A stretch of DNA of 64,000 nt, from positions 1-64,000 of the forward strand of contig NZ_JAFDVD010000006.1 in NCBI RefSeq assembly GCF_016887965.1, in the 5' to 3' direction. The stretch is from Phycicoccus sonneratiae (GTDB lineage Bacteria; Actinomycetota; Actinomycetes; Actinomycetales; Dermatophilaceae). A program made the position numbers and the translations under genes. The notes under the pieces are model-generated. The model worked only from the letters and a program-made list of their open reading frames with translations, was not told the origin of the DNA and did no database searches. Below, piece by piece: positions 26,788 through 35,311 of the stretch; within the stretch, counting starts at the first letter, position 1, and each line of letters starts with the position of its first letter.

Positions 26788-27669
26788 TCAGGCCGCCCCG
26801 CCGCGGGCGATGAGCTCGCGGGCGAGCTGGCGGTAGGCCTCCGCGCCCTTGTGCGCGCCGTCGTACGTCGTGAGCGGCTCGGCGGCGAGCGAGGCGTCGG
26901 GGAACTTCACCGTGCGCGAGATGACGGTGTGGAAGACCTGGTCGCCGAAGTGGTCGACGACGCTCGCGACGACCTCCTTGGAGTGCAGCGTGCGGCCGTC
27001 GTACATCGTCGCGAGGATGCCGTCGACCTGGAGGCGCGGGTTGAGGCGGTCGGTGATCTTCTCGATCGTCTCGATGAGGAGGGCCACCCCGCGCATCGCG
27101 AAGAACTCGCACTCGAGCGGGATGATCACACCGTGCGCGGCGGTCAGCGCGTTGACGGTCAGCAGGCCGAGCGAGGGCTGGCAGTCGACCATGACGACGT
27201 CGTAGTCGTCGAGCACCGGGCGCAGGACGCGGGCGAGGATCTGCTCGCGGGCGACCTCGCCGACGAGCTGGACCTCGGCGGCGGACAGGTCGATGTTCGC
27301 CGGCAGCACGTCGAGGCCCTCGACCCGGGTGTGCTGGATGACCTGGCGCACGTCGTGCCCGCGCTCGACGAGCAGGTTGTAGACCGTGACGTCGAGCTCG
27401 TTGACGTTGATGCCGAGCCCCACCGACAGCGCGCCCTGGGGGTCGAAGTCGACGAGGAGGACCCGGCGACCGAGCTCGGCCAGCGCCGCACCGAGGTTGA
27501 TGGTGGTCGTCGTCTTGCCGACGCCGCCCTTCTGGTTGCACATGGCGATGATCCGGGCCGGCCCGTGGCTGGTCAGCGGCGCCGGGACCGGGAACTCCGG
27601 CAGCGGTCGGCCGGTGGCCCCGGTCTGCCCGTCGATGCGGATCTGGAACGCCGCCTCGGTCTCGCCCAA
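26788..27669 (-). CDS. ParA/Soj-family ATPase
   Basis: The 293-residue protein has the deviant Walker A CNQKGGVGKTTTTINL near residue 43, Walker A-prime VLLVDFDPQGALSVGLG and Walker B VVMVDCQPSLGLLTVNAL. ParA ATPases position chromosomes or other cargo. This copy sits directly upstream of scpA, as Rv1708 does, and no parB is near, so it is probably not the origin-segregation ParA. The start is TTG at 27669 with a GGAGAGAGA ribosome binding site. TAGGGT at 27726-27731 may drive the operon down to der. Confidence 0.92.
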   Translation of the reverse strand: MGETEAAFQIRIDGQTGATGRPLPEFPVPAPLTSHGPARIIAMCNQKGGVGKTTTTINLGAALAELGRRVLLVDFDPQGALSVGLGINVNELDVTVYNLLVERGHDVRQVIQHTRVEGLDVLPANIDLSAAEVQLVGEVAREQILARVLRPVLDDYDVVMVDCQPSLGLLTVNALTAAHGVIIPLECEFFAMRGVALLIETIEKITDRLNPRLQVDGILATMYDGRTLHSKEVVASVVDHFGDQVFHTVISRTVKFPDASLAAEPLTTYDGAHKGAEAYRQLARELIARGGAA

Positions 27670-27725
27670 CGTCTCTCTCCCCGGTACCGGTCGTGCCTCG
27701 GTCAGCCTCTCGCTGATCGGGCCCG

Positions 27726-27731
27726 ACCCTA
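27726..27731 (-). promoter_or_regulatory. -10 element of the parA-scpA-scpB-rluB-tyrA-cmk-plsC-der operon
   Basis: TAGGGT on the minus strand lies in the 88-base gap between the xerD stop and the TTG start of the ParA gene. The predicted leader is about 50 bases and contains a small hairpin. Confidence 0.4.
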
Positions 27732-27757
27732 TCAGCGCACGCGTGCGGGCCCCGCGC

Positions 27758-28669
27758 TCACCGCGCCCGGGGGTGGCTCTGGGCGTAGACCTCGCGCAGC
27801 TGCTGGACGGTGACGCGGGTGTAGATCTGCGTCGTCGTCACCGACGCGTGGCCGAGCAGCTCCTGGACTACGCGGACGTCGGCGCCACCCTCGAGCAGGT
27901 GGGTCGCGAACGAGTGCCGCAGCGTGTGCGGCGAGAGGTGCCCGGTGAGGTGGGCCCGCTCGGCCGCGGCCCGCAGGATCGCCCACGCGCTCTGGCGAGA
28001 CAGCCGGGCGCCGCGGACGCCGAGGAAGACCGCGGGCGTGCCCCGGCCGTGGACGGCCAGCGCCGGCCGGCCGCGCACCAGCCAGGCCGCGAGGGCCTCG
28101 CGCGCGTAGGACCCCAGCGGGACGATCCGCTCCTTGCCGCCCTTGCCCCGCAGCCGGACCACGCCCTCGTCGGTGTCGAGGTCGTCGACGTCGAGGCCGA
28201 CCGCCTCGGAGATGCGGGCCCCGGTGCCGTAGAGGACCTCGAGCAGCGCCCGGTCGCGCAGCGCGGTCGGGCCGTCCCCCACCGACGCCGCCTCGAGGAG
28301 CCGCTCGACCTCGTGGAGGGCGATCGCCTTCGGGAGCCGGTCCGGGGTGCGCGGCGGCGCGACGTCGCGCGACGGGTCGGCGTCGAGGACCCCCTCGAGG
28401 GCGAGGAAGCGGTGCAGCCCCCGGACGGCGACGAGGGTGCGGGCGGCCGAGCTCGCGGCGAGCGGCCGGTGGTCGTCGTCCCCCTCCCGCAGCACGGCGA
28501 GGAAGTCGGTGACGTGGGCCTCGGTGACGTCCTCGGGCCGGGTGACGCCCCGGCGGGCGAGGTGGGCGGTCCAGCGCGCGAGGTCGCGCCGGTAGGCGGC
28601 GAGGGTGTTGGCGCTGACCCCGCGCTCGACGTCGAGGTGGGTCAGCCACGCGTCGACGGCCCGCCCCAC
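27758..28669 (-). CDS. xerD: site-specific tyrosine recombinase XerD
   Basis: The protein of about 303 residues is a tyrosine recombinase that resolves chromosome dimers at dif with XerC. Catalytic residues are present in order: Arg in [14 protein letters not shown], Lys in [14 protein letters not shown], His-X-X-Arg in [14 protein letters not shown], His in [11 protein letters not shown] and Tyr in IYTRVT. The SAM-like N-terminal domain begins at [29 protein letters not shown] at 28669 gives the standard length; a non-standard CTG start overlapping the ald stop is possible. Confidence 0.9.
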   Translation of the reverse strand: MGRAVDAWLTHLDVERGVSANTLAAYRRDLARWTAHLARRGVTRPEDVTEAHVTDFLAVLREGDDDHRPLAASSAARTLVAVRGLHRFLALEGVLDADPSRDVAPPRTPDRLPKAIALHEVERLLEAASVGDGPTALRDRALLEVLYGTGARISEAVGLDVDDLDTDEGVVRLRGKGGKERIVPLGSYAREALAAWLVRGRPALAVHGRGTPAVFLGVRGARLSRQSAWAILRAAAERAHLTGHLSPHTLRHSFATHLLEGGADVRVVQELLGHASVTTTQIYTRVTVQQLREVYAQSHPRAR

Positions 28670-28707
28670 GGGCGGGGGGCGGGCCGTCGGCTGCGGGTGC
28701 TCCGCGG

Positions 28708-29823
28708 TCAGGAGAGCGCCTCGTCGAGGGAGATGCTGTCCATCCCGAAGGCCTCGGCGACGGCGCCGTAGGTGATGTGGCCGGCGTGGGTGTTCAGGCC
28801 CAGGGCGAGCGCGCGGTCGGCGCGCGAGGCCTCCTGCCAGCCGTGGTCGGCGAGCTTGGTGGCGTACGACAGCGTCGCGTTGGTGAGCGCCCAGGTCGAG
28901 GTGTGGGGCACCGCGCCGGGCATGTTCGCCACGCAGTAGTAGATCGAGTCGTGGACCTCGAAGGTCGGCTCGGCGTGGGTGGTCGGGCGCGAGTTCTCGA
29001 AGCAGCCGCCCTGGTCGATGGCGACGTCGACGAGCACCGAGCCCGGCTTCATCTGGGCGACCATCTCGTCGGTGACGAGCTTCGGGGCCTTGGCGCCGGG
29101 GATGAGGACGGTGCCGATGACGAGGTCGGCCTGGAGCACCTGCTCGCGCACCGACATCGCCGAGGACGCGATCTGGGCGACGCGGTTGTCGTAGCGCCAG
29201 AAGCTCATCCGGAGCTTGTCGAGGTCGGTGTCGAGGAGGGTGACGTCGGCGCCCATGCCGAGCGCGATGTTCGCGGCGTTCTGGCCGGCGACGCCCGCCC
29301 CGAGGACGACGACCTTGGCGTTCGCGACACCGCCGATGCCGCCCATGAGGACGCCGCGTCCGCCCTGCGCCCTCATCATCGAGTGCGCGCCGACCTGTGG
29401 CGCGAGGCAGCCGGCGACCTCGGACATCGGGTAGAGCAGCGGCAGCAGGCCCGAGGGGAGCTGCACGGTCTCGTAGGCGATGGAGGTGACCTTCTTGGCG
29501 ACGAGCTCCTGGGTGAGCGGCTCGTCGGCGGCGAGGTGGAGGTAGGTGAAGAGGGTCAGGCCCTCGCGGAGGCGGTGGTACTCCTCGGCGACCGGCTCCT
29601 TGACCTTCATGACCATGTCCGACTCGCCCCACACGTCGTCGGCGGAGTCGAGGATGGTCGCGCCCTGGGACACGTACTCCTCGTCGGTGATCGACGAGCC
29701 GAGCCCGGCGCCCTTCTGGACGACGACGTCGTGGCCGCGGCGGACGAGCTCGTGGACGCCGACGGGGGTGATCCCGACGCGGAACTCGTTGTTCTTGACC
29801 TCGCTGGGGATGCCGACCTTCAC
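28708..29823 (-). CDS. ald: alanine dehydrogenase
   Basis: The 371-residue enzyme interconverts alanine with pyruvate and ammonia using NAD. The N terminus [22 protein letters not shown], substrate residues K and H in KVKEP and YLHLAADEP, the NAD-binding [22 protein letters not shown] and the active-site [18 protein letters not shown] are intact. GTG at 29823 matches the family N terminus exactly. The upstream TAGACT (29900-29905) would give a leader of about 70 bases. Its position next to xerD is probably incidental. Confidence 0.96.
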   Translation of the reverse strand: MKVGIPSEVKNNEFRVGITPVGVHELVRRGHDVVVQKGAGLGSSITDEEYVSQGATILDSADDVWGESDMVMKVKEPVAEEYHRLREGLTLFTYLHLAADEPLTQELVAKKVTSIAYETVQLPSGLLPLLYPMSEVAGCLAPQVGAHSMMRAQGGRGVLMGGIGGVANAKVVVLGAGVAGQNAANIALGMGADVTLLDTDLDKLRMSFWRYDNRVAQIASSAMSVREQVLQADLVIGTVLIPGAKAPKLVTDEMVAQMKPGSVLVDVAIDQGGCFENSRPTTHAEPTFEVHDSIYYCVANMPGAVPHTSTWALTNATLSYATKLADHGWQEASRADRALALGLNTHAGHITYGAVAEAFGMDSISLDEALS

Positions 29824-29899
29824 GGATATCAGACCTGTCTCGTGTCGAGGACCGGGGCGTCGTTGCCCACGGAGCCGCCTCCGGCTGGAGCGCGATGGA

Positions 29900-29905
29900 A
29901 GTCTA
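29900..29905 (-). promoter_or_regulatory. -10 element of ald
   Basis: TAGACT on the minus strand lies in the 122-base gap between ald and the divergent gene at 29946. Confidence 0.35.
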
Positions 29906-29945
29906 GTGCCGTCCCCGACGACCCCCGACACCGCAGGAGCCGACC

Positions 29946-30566
29946 GTGAAGCTCTACAGCGACCTCCCGGCCCGCCGCACCGTCCAGGTGCTCTCCGACC
30001 TCGCGATGGTGGCGTGGGTCGTCCTCTGGCTCCGGGTGGCGCAGTGGGTGCACGAGTCGACGCTTCGCCTCGCCGAGCCCGGGCACCGGCTGGAGTCGGC
30101 GGGCACCGGGTTCACCGGGCGGATGAACGACGCCGGCAACTCGGTCGACGACCTGCCGCTGCTCGACGACCGGATCGCCGCGCCCTTCCGGTCGGCGGCC
30201 GGCGTCGGTGAGGACTTCGCCTCCGCGGGGCGCGACCTCGTGACGGCCGTCGAGCGGTTCGCCACGGTCCTCGCGATCGTCACGGCGGTGGCGCCGGTCG
30301 TCATCGTCCTCGGGACGTGGCTCGTCCTGCGCTGGCGCTTCGTCCGGCGCGCGACCGCCGCCCAGCGGTTCGTCGACGCCGCCCCCGACCTCGACCTCTT
30401 CGCGCTGCGCGCGATGGCCAACCAGCCGATGCAGCGGCTGGCCCGCATCTCGGACGACCCCGCCGGGGCCTGGCGCCGGGGCGAGGCCGACGTCGTGCGC
30501 GCGCTGGCGGTGCTCGAGCTCAAGGAGTCCGGGCTGCGTCCCCCGCCCGTCGCCGCCACCGCGTGA
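29946..30566 (+). CDS. membrane protein of unknown function
   Basis: I do not recognise this 206-residue protein. It has a hydrophobic segment near residues 15-35 (VLSDLAMVAWVVLWLRVAQWV), a soluble, probably extracellular stretch of about 70 residues, a second segment near 108-130 (ATVLAIVTAVAPVVIVLGTWLVL), and a basic cytoplasmic tail with LFALRAMANQPMQRLARI. Similar two-helix proteins occur in actinobacteria without a known role. The GTG start has AGGAG seven bases upstream. A dispersed repeat begins three bases after its stop. Confidence 0.75.
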   Translation: MKLYSDLPARRTVQVLSDLAMVAWVVLWLRVAQWVHESTLRLAEPGHRLESAGTGFTGRMNDAGNSVDDLPLLDDRIAAPFRSAAGVGEDFASAGRDLVTAVERFATVLAIVTAVAPVVIVLGTWLVLRWRFVRRATAAQRFVDAAPDLDLFALRAMANQPMQRLARISDDPAGAWRRGEADVVRALAVLELKESGLRPPPVAATA

Positions 30567-30929
30567 GTCCCACAAGTATCGGGTCACCCGAGACGAGCGC
30601 GCTTCACCCCGGAACCGTTCCCGGGTGCAGCGCGGGGTTGTCGGGTCACCTGATGACCGTGTGGCTCGAGCCCGACCGGATCAGCGGTGCACCCCGGCCC
30701 TCCCGGCGCTCGCGTCCCGACTCATTGCCCAGAACCCACCTCGCGCGAGCCGGATGGGCATCGTGTCGGTGGGTGATGGGCAAGAAGTCGGGCTGCTCGG
30801 CCCCCACCGGCCCGGCCGACGCCTGAGACCTGCCACGCGCCGTCTCGTCCCCCACCTTGTGGGGCACCGTCCGCCCGCAGCGCGCCAATCACGCGTGTCG
30901 ACCGGACGGCAGCCCACGAAGTCGGGGAG
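30567..30929. other. 363-base intergenic region between convergent genes
   Basis: It holds copy 2 of the 78-base repeat at 30569-30646. The remainder shows no credible gene: short frames here lack a ribosome binding site, a -10 box or a recognisable motif. A small hairpin at 30850-30864 (CCCCAC with GTGGGG) lies 66 bases past the hisS stop on the minus strand and may end its transcription. Confidence 0.6.
30569..30646 (+). repeat. 78-base dispersed repeat, copy 2
   Basis: It aligns without gaps to the minus strand of 20221-20298. The first palindrome is slightly decayed here (TATCGGGTCACCCGAGA). The copy starts three bases past the stop codon of the upstream gene and has the same orientation as that gene, as copy 1 has with der. 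Confidence 0.8.
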
Positions 30930-32279
30930 TCAGGGCTCGCGCGTGACGATGCCCGGGCGCAGGTCGGCCGTCGGGCACTCCCACGTCGTGGCGTCGGCGT
31001 CGACCTGGTCGCCGGACCGGATGTCCTTGACCTGGTCGCCGCCGGACTCCCCCGCTCCCGGGAACCAGACGTAGGGGATGCCCCGGCGGTCGGCGTAGCG
31101 GATCTGCTTGCCGAACTTCGCGGCGCTCGGCGCGACCTCGCACGGCACGCCCCGGGCCCGCAGCGCGGCGGCCACGGCGTCGGACCGGGTGCGCGACTCC
31201 TCGTCGACGACGGCGACGAGCACGGCCGCCGGGGTCGAGCGCGAGGCCGTGAGCCCGCGCTTGGTGACGAGCAGGTGCACCAACCGGGTCAGGCCGATCG
31301 AGATGCCGACGCCGGGGTAGGTCGTCCGGCCGTCGGAGGCCAGCGAGTCGTAGCGGCCGCCGGAGCAGACCGACCCCCAGTCCTCGGACCCGACGAGCTG
31401 GGTCTCGTAGACCGTGCCCGTGTAGTAGTCGAGGCCGCGCGCGATGCGCAGGTCGGCGACGAGGGTGCCGGGGGCACGCTCGAGCCCGGCCCGGACGACC
31501 GCCGCCAGCGCCTCGAGGCCCGCCTCGAGGCTCGGGTGCGACACCCCGAGGGCGCGCACGGCGTCGACGAACGAGAGGTCCTCGGACCGGATGTCGGCCA
31601 GCGCCAGGCACAGCCGGGCCTGCTCGTCGGTGGCCCCCGCCTCGACGAGCTGGGCGGCGACCTTGTCGGGCCCGATCTTGTCGAGCTTGTCGACGATGCG
31701 CAGCGTGCCGGCGACATCCTCCAGCCCGATGCCGAGGTAGAACCCCTCGGGCACCAGCCGGTTGTTCACCTGGATGCGGAACTCCCCCACCGGCAGCCGG
31801 CGGAAGGCCTCGGCGACGACGAGCGGCATCTCGGCCTCGAAGTGGGGCGCGAGCCCGCCGACGTCGACGACGTCGATGTCGGCCTGGGTGAACTCGCGGA
31901 AGCGACCCTCCTGGGGCCGCTCGCCGCGCCAGACCTTCTGCACCTGGTAGCGCCGGAACGGGAACGACAGACGCCCCGCGTTCTCGAGGACGTAGCGCGC
32001 GAAGGGCACGGTGAGGTCGAAGTGCAGGCCGAGCGCGGCGTCGCGCGAGGACTCCTCCCCCGCCAGCCGGGAGACCCCGTAGACCTCCTTGTCGGCGTCG
32101 CCGCCCTTGCCGAGCAGGCGCTCGACCGGCTCGACGGCCCGGGTCTCGAGGGGGGCGAAGCCGTGCAGCTCGAAGACCTCGCGGATGGTGTCGAGGAAGT
32201 GCAGCTCGAGGAGCCGCTCGGCGGGGAGGAACTCGGGGAACCCCGAGATCGGGGTCACCTTCTCGGCGGGAGGGGTCAC
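30930..32279 (-). CDS. hisS: histidyl-tRNA synthetase
   Basis: The 449-residue class II enzyme charges tRNA-His. Motif 1 surrounds GFPEFLPAERLLELHFLDTIREVFELHGF, motif 2 is FRRYQVQKVWRGERPQEGRFREFTQADID, the histidine A motif is RGLDYYTGTVYET, and motif 3 is SSGGRYDSL-like (CSGGRYDSLASDGRTTYPGVGISIGLTRLVHLL). The GTG start overlaps the stop of the MBL hydrolase gene (GTGA at 32276-32279). The hydrolase-hisS pair is the Rv2581c-Rv2580c arrangement. Confidence 0.96.
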   Translation of the reverse strand: MTPPAEKVTPISGFPEFLPAERLLELHFLDTIREVFELHGFAPLETRAVEPVERLLGKGGDADKEVYGVSRLAGEESSRDAALGLHFDLTVPFARYVLENAGRLSFPFRRYQVQKVWRGERPQEGRFREFTQADIDVVDVGGLAPHFEAEMPLVVAEAFRRLPVGEFRIQVNNRLVPEGFYLGIGLEDVAGTLRIVDKLDKIGPDKVAAQLVEAGATDEQARLCLALADIRSEDLSFVDAVRALGVSHPSLEAGLEALAAVVRAGLERAPGTLVADLRIARGLDYYTGTVYETQLVGSEDWGSVCSGGRYDSLASDGRTTYPGVGISIGLTRLVHLLVTKRGLTASRSTPAAVLVAVVDEESRTRSDAVAAALRARGVPCEVAPSAAKFGKQIRYADRRGIPYVWFPGAGESGGDQVKDIRSGDQVDADATTWECPTADLRPGIVTREP

Positions 32280-32977
32280 GCGGTCAATCCTCGCAGGTAC
32301 GGGTTGGTCGCCCGCTCGCGGCGCATCGTCGTCGCCGGGCCGTGGCCGGTGAGGACGAGCGTGGAGTCGGGCAGGGGCAGGACGACGTCGCGCAGCGAGC
32401 GCTGCATCGCCGCGGTGTCACCGCCCGCGAGGTCGGTGCGCCCGATCGAGCCCGCGAAGAGGACGTCGCCGGAGACGACGGTGCGGTCCAGCCCCTCCTC
32501 GGCGGGCAGGCCGTCGGGGACGACGTCGAGGGCGAACATCGCCGACCCCTCCGTGTGACCCGGCGCGTGCAGCACCTCGAGGCCCAGGCCGGCGAGCTCG
32601 AGGCGGGCGCGGTCGGCGACCTCGACGACGGTCTCGGGCTCGCGCCACGTCGCCCGCTGCCCGAACTGCGCCTCGAGCATCGCGACCGTGCCGGGGTCCA
32701 TCGACGCGAGCGGGTCGGTGAGCCGGTACCGGTCGTCGGCGTGGACGTACGCCGCGGTCGTGCCACCGCACACCGGGGTCACCGAGTACACGTGGTCGAG
32801 GTGGCCGTGGGTGAGCAGCACCGCGGCCGGGCGCAGCCGGTGCTCCTCGAGGACCGCCCGGAGCGTCTCCTCGACCCCGATGCCGGGGTCGACGACGAGG
32901 CACTCCTCGCCCGGTCCGGCCGCGAGGACGTAGCAGTTGGTCCCGAAGGCGGCGGCGGGGAAGGCGACGGCGAGCAC
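32276..32977 (-). CDS. MBL-fold metallo-hydrolase (glyoxalase II-like)
   Basis: The 233-residue protein has the metallo-beta-lactamase zinc motif THGHLDH near residue 57, a further histidine in APGHTEGS and an aspartate in VVSGDVLFAGSIGRTDLAGG. It resembles hydroxyacylglutathione hydrolases, which hydrolyse thioesters; as actinomycetes mostly lack glutathione the natural thioester may be different. GTG at 32977 has TAGGCT seven bases upstream. It leads the operon with hisS. Confidence 0.9.
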   Translation of the reverse strand: MLAVAFPAAAFGTNCYVLAAGPGEECLVVDPGIGVEETLRAVLEEHRLRPAAVLLTHGHLDHVYSVTPVCGGTTAAYVHADDRYRLTDPLASMDPGTVAMLEAQFGQRATWREPETVVEVADRARLELAGLGLEVLHAPGHTEGSAMFALDVVPDGLPAEEGLDRTVVSGDVLFAGSIGRTDLAGGDTAAMQRSLRDVVLPLPDSTLVLTGHGPATTMRRERATNPYLRGLTA

Positions 32978-32984
32978 GCCCGCG

Positions 32985-32990
32985 AGCCTA
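32985..32990 (-). promoter_or_regulatory. -10 element, leaderless promoter of the MBL hydrolase-hisS operon
   Basis: TAGGCT on the minus strand is seven bases before the GTG start at 32977. Confidence 0.5.
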
Positions 32991-33005
32991 ACGGGGGGCG
33001 GTGCC

Positions 33006-33011
33006 TACACT
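33006..33011 (+). promoter_or_regulatory. -10 element of the cyclophilin gene
   Basis: TACACT lies 42 bases upstream of the TTG start at 33054, giving a leader of about 35 bases with an AAGGA ribosome binding site. Confidence 0.45.
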
Positions 33012-33053
33012 GGGCGCCGCTTGTTCGTTCGACGACGACGAAGGACCACGGGG

Positions 33054-33857
33054 TTGACCAGGAAGCAGGAGCGGGCCCGCGCGCGGCGCCGCTGGGAGAA
33101 GCAGCAGGCCCGCGAGGCGCAACGCCGACAGGACCGCGCCCGGCTGCTGCGCGTCGGGTCGGTGCTCGGCGTCGTCGTGCTCGTCGTCGTGGCGATGGCC
33201 GTCCTCGGCCTCACCGTCGGTCGCGGTGACGGCGCCGACGACACCCCGACGCCGGCCGCCACGACGCTCGCCGGCTGCGAGCTGCCCCCGAAGTCCCTCG
33301 GCACCGGGGCCGAGCTCGACCTCCCCGACGCCAAGACCGCCGAGGGCAAGGTCTTCGACGCGACGCTGACGACGAACTGCGGCGACATCGTCCTGCGCCT
33401 CGACGGCACGAAGGCACCGCAGGCCGTCGCCTCCTTCCTCCAGCTGGCCCGCACCCAGTACTGGAAGGACTCCCCCTGCCACCGGCTCACGACGGCCGAC
33501 CCCCTCAAGGTCCTCCAGTGCGGTGACCCGACGGGCACCGGCCAGGGCACCCCCGGCTACGGCTTCGCCGTCGAGAACGCCCCGAAGGACGGCAAGTACG
33601 CGCGCGGCACCCTCGCCATGGCCCGCACGAGCGACCCGAAGGAGGGCAACGGCGGGCAGTTCTTCATCGTCTACGGCGACTCGAGCCTGCCGGACCCCGA
33701 TGGCTACACCGTGTTCGGCACGGTGACCTCCGGTTTGGATATCGTCGACAGGGTCGCCGCCCAGGGGGTGGCACCGAACGAGCAGTCACCCACCGACGGC
33801 GCGCCCGCCGCACCGATCAGCATCCTCCGGGTTGCTGTCACCGAGGAGAAGTCCTGA
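33054..33857 (+). CDS. membrane-anchored cyclophilin-type peptidyl-prolyl isomerase
   Basis: The 267-residue protein starts with a highly basic cytoplasmic segment (TRKQERARARRRWEKQQAREAQRRQ), then one membrane helix (VGSVLGVVVLVVVAMAVLGL), and ends in an extracytoplasmic cyclophilin domain with PCHRLT, GTLAMARTSDPKEGNGGQFFIVYGDS and YTVFGTVTSGLDIVDRV. It should catalyse proline isomerisation in exported proteins. TTG at 33054 has AAGGA nine bases upstream and puts the basic segment first. It matches the Rv2582 neighbourhood next to hisS and relA. The next gene starts two bases after its stop. Confidence 0.9.
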   Translation: MTRKQERARARRRWEKQQAREAQRRQDRARLLRVGSVLGVVVLVVVAMAVLGLTVGRGDGADDTPTPAATTLAGCELPPKSLGTGAELDLPDAKTAEGKVFDATLTTNCGDIVLRLDGTKAPQAVASFLQLARTQYWKDSPCHRLTTADPLKVLQCGDPTGTGQGTPGYGFAVENAPKDGKYARGTLAMARTSDPKEGNGGQFFIVYGDSSLPDPDGYTVFGTVTSGLDIVDRVAAQGVAPNEQSPTDGAPAAPISILRVAVTEEKS

Positions 33858-33859
33858 CC

Positions 33860-35218
33860 GTGTCCGAGGACCAGCCCACGCCCCGCCCGCCCGTGCCGTC
33901 GCCCGCGGCCCTCGCCGGCCGGGTCGCCCCGCGTCCCGTCGCCACCCCGGCCCCCGCGCCGCACTCCGACTCCGCCCGCTTCGGCCGGGCCGACGAGGAG
34001 GGACACGTCTTCGTCACGGTCGGTGACGAGGAGCGCGAGGTCGGCTCCTACCCCGGTGCCACCCCGGAGGAGGCGCTCCAGTACTTCGCCCGCAAGTACG
34101 ACGAGCTCGCCGCGTCCGCCGACCTGCTCGAGGCCCGCCTCGCCAACCCCGAGGTGTCGGCCAAGGAGGTCGCCGACGGGCTGACGACGCTCAGGGAGCA
34201 CGTCGAGCAGGCCAACGTCGTCGGCGACCTGCCGGCCCTGCACGCCACGGTCGAGCGGGTCGAGCAGGGCCTGGAGGCCAAGCGCACCGCCGAGGCCGAG
34301 CACCGCCGGGCGGCCCGGGCCGAGGCGGCCACCGCCCGCGAGGCCATCGTCGCCGAGGCCGAGGCCATCGCCGCGCAGCCTCCGGGCAGCACCCAGTGGA
34401 AGCAGAGCGGCGAGCGGATGCGCGCCCTGCTCGAGGACTGGAAGGGCCACCAGCGCGGCGGCGCCAAGCTCGACAAGAGCACCGAGACCGCGCTCTGGCA
34501 GCGCTTCAGCCACGCCCGCAACTCCTTCGACAAGGCCCGCCGGGCCTGGTTCGCCGAGCTCGAGTCGACCCGCGGCGAGGCACGCGCGGCCAAGGAGTCG
34601 CTCGTCGCCGAGGCCGAGGCGCTCTCCGGCAGCACCGACTGGGGTCCCACCGCCCGGGCCTACAAGCAGCTGATGGACCGCTGGCGCCGGGCCGGCCGGG
34701 CCTCCCGCGCCGACGACGACGCCCTCTGGGAGCGCTTCCGCGCCGCCCAGGACGCGTTCTTCACCGCGAAGGACGCCGCGGCCGCCGTCGAGGACGAGGA
34801 GTTCCGCGCCAACCTCGCCGTCAAGGAGGAGATCCTGCTCGAGGCCGAGGCGATCCTGCCGGTCACCGACATCGAGGCCGCCAAGACGACGCTGCGCGGC
34901 ATCCAGGACCGCTGGGAGGCCGCCGGCAAGGTGCCGCGCGCGGACATCGAGCGGGTCGAGAAGCGGCTGCGCCGCGTCGAGTCCGCCGTCCGCGACGCCG
35001 ACGAGCAGCGCTGGAAGGCCACCAACCCCGAGCTGTCGGCCCGGGCGCGGAGCATGGTCGACCAGCTCGAGGCCGCCGTCGCCAAGGCCGAGGCCGAGGT
35101 CGCGAAGGCCGAGGCCGCCGGCAACGCGTCGAAGGCCACCGCGGCCCGCGAGCGGCTCGCCGCCCAGCAGGAGTGGCTGGCCCAGGCGCGGGCCGGCGTC
35201 GACGAGTTCGGCGGCTGA
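33860..35218 (+). CDS. DUF349 domain-containing protein
   Basis: The 452-residue protein has a proline-rich N terminus of about 35 residues, then several repeats of the DUF349 helical unit, each marked by a W-K/R motif such as WKQSGERMRALLEDWKGH, WGPTARAYKQLMDRWRRAGR and AKTTLRGIQDRWEAAGKVP. The whole body is alpha-helical and rich in Ala, Glu and Arg, with likely coiled coils. The family has no firmly known function; a link to RNA or ribosome biology has been proposed in other bacteria. The GTG start is two bases past the cyclophilin stop, so the two genes form an operon. Confidence 0.9.
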   Translation: MSEDQPTPRPPVPSPAALAGRVAPRPVATPAPAPHSDSARFGRADEEGHVFVTVGDEEREVGSYPGATPEEALQYFARKYDELAASADLLEARLANPEVSAKEVADGLTTLREHVEQANVVGDLPALHATVERVEQGLEAKRTAEAEHRRAARAEAATAREAIVAEAEAIAAQPPGSTQWKQSGERMRALLEDWKGHQRGGAKLDKSTETALWQRFSHARNSFDKARRAWFAELESTRGEARAAKESLVAEAEALSGSTDWGPTARAYKQLMDRWRRAGRASRADDDALWERFRAAQDAFFTAKDAAAAVEDEEFRANLAVKEEILLEAEAILPVTDIEAAKTTLRGIQDRWEAAGKVPRADIERVEKRLRRVESAVRDADEQRWKATNPELSARARSMVDQLEAAVAKAEAEVAKAEAAGNASKATAARERLAAQQEWLAQARAGVDEFGG

Positions 35219-35234
35219 CCTCGGGGTTCGCTCC

Positions 35235-35261
35235 CCGGGGGTCTCGCCCTCGGGCCCCCGG
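35235..35261 (+). terminator. candidate terminator after the DUF349 gene
   Basis: CCGGGGG (35235-35241) pairs with CCCCCGG (35255-35261) around a 13-base loop in the 93-base gap before the next gene. Confidence 0.35.
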
Positions 35262-35311
35262 TCGTGCAGGATGGGCCCCGCTGTGCGTCCGGTCACGGAA
35301 GGTAGGGGCTG

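Noticed and set aside
26788-28669. a plasmid or integrated element because of ParA and a tyrosine recombinase
   Set aside because: ParA-ScpA-ScpB and XerD are the standard chromosomal genes in their standard order.
30646-30917. small frames between the repeat and hisS (80 and 78 residues)
   Set aside because: No ribosome binding site, -10 box or motif; coding signal is no better than for the opposite strand.
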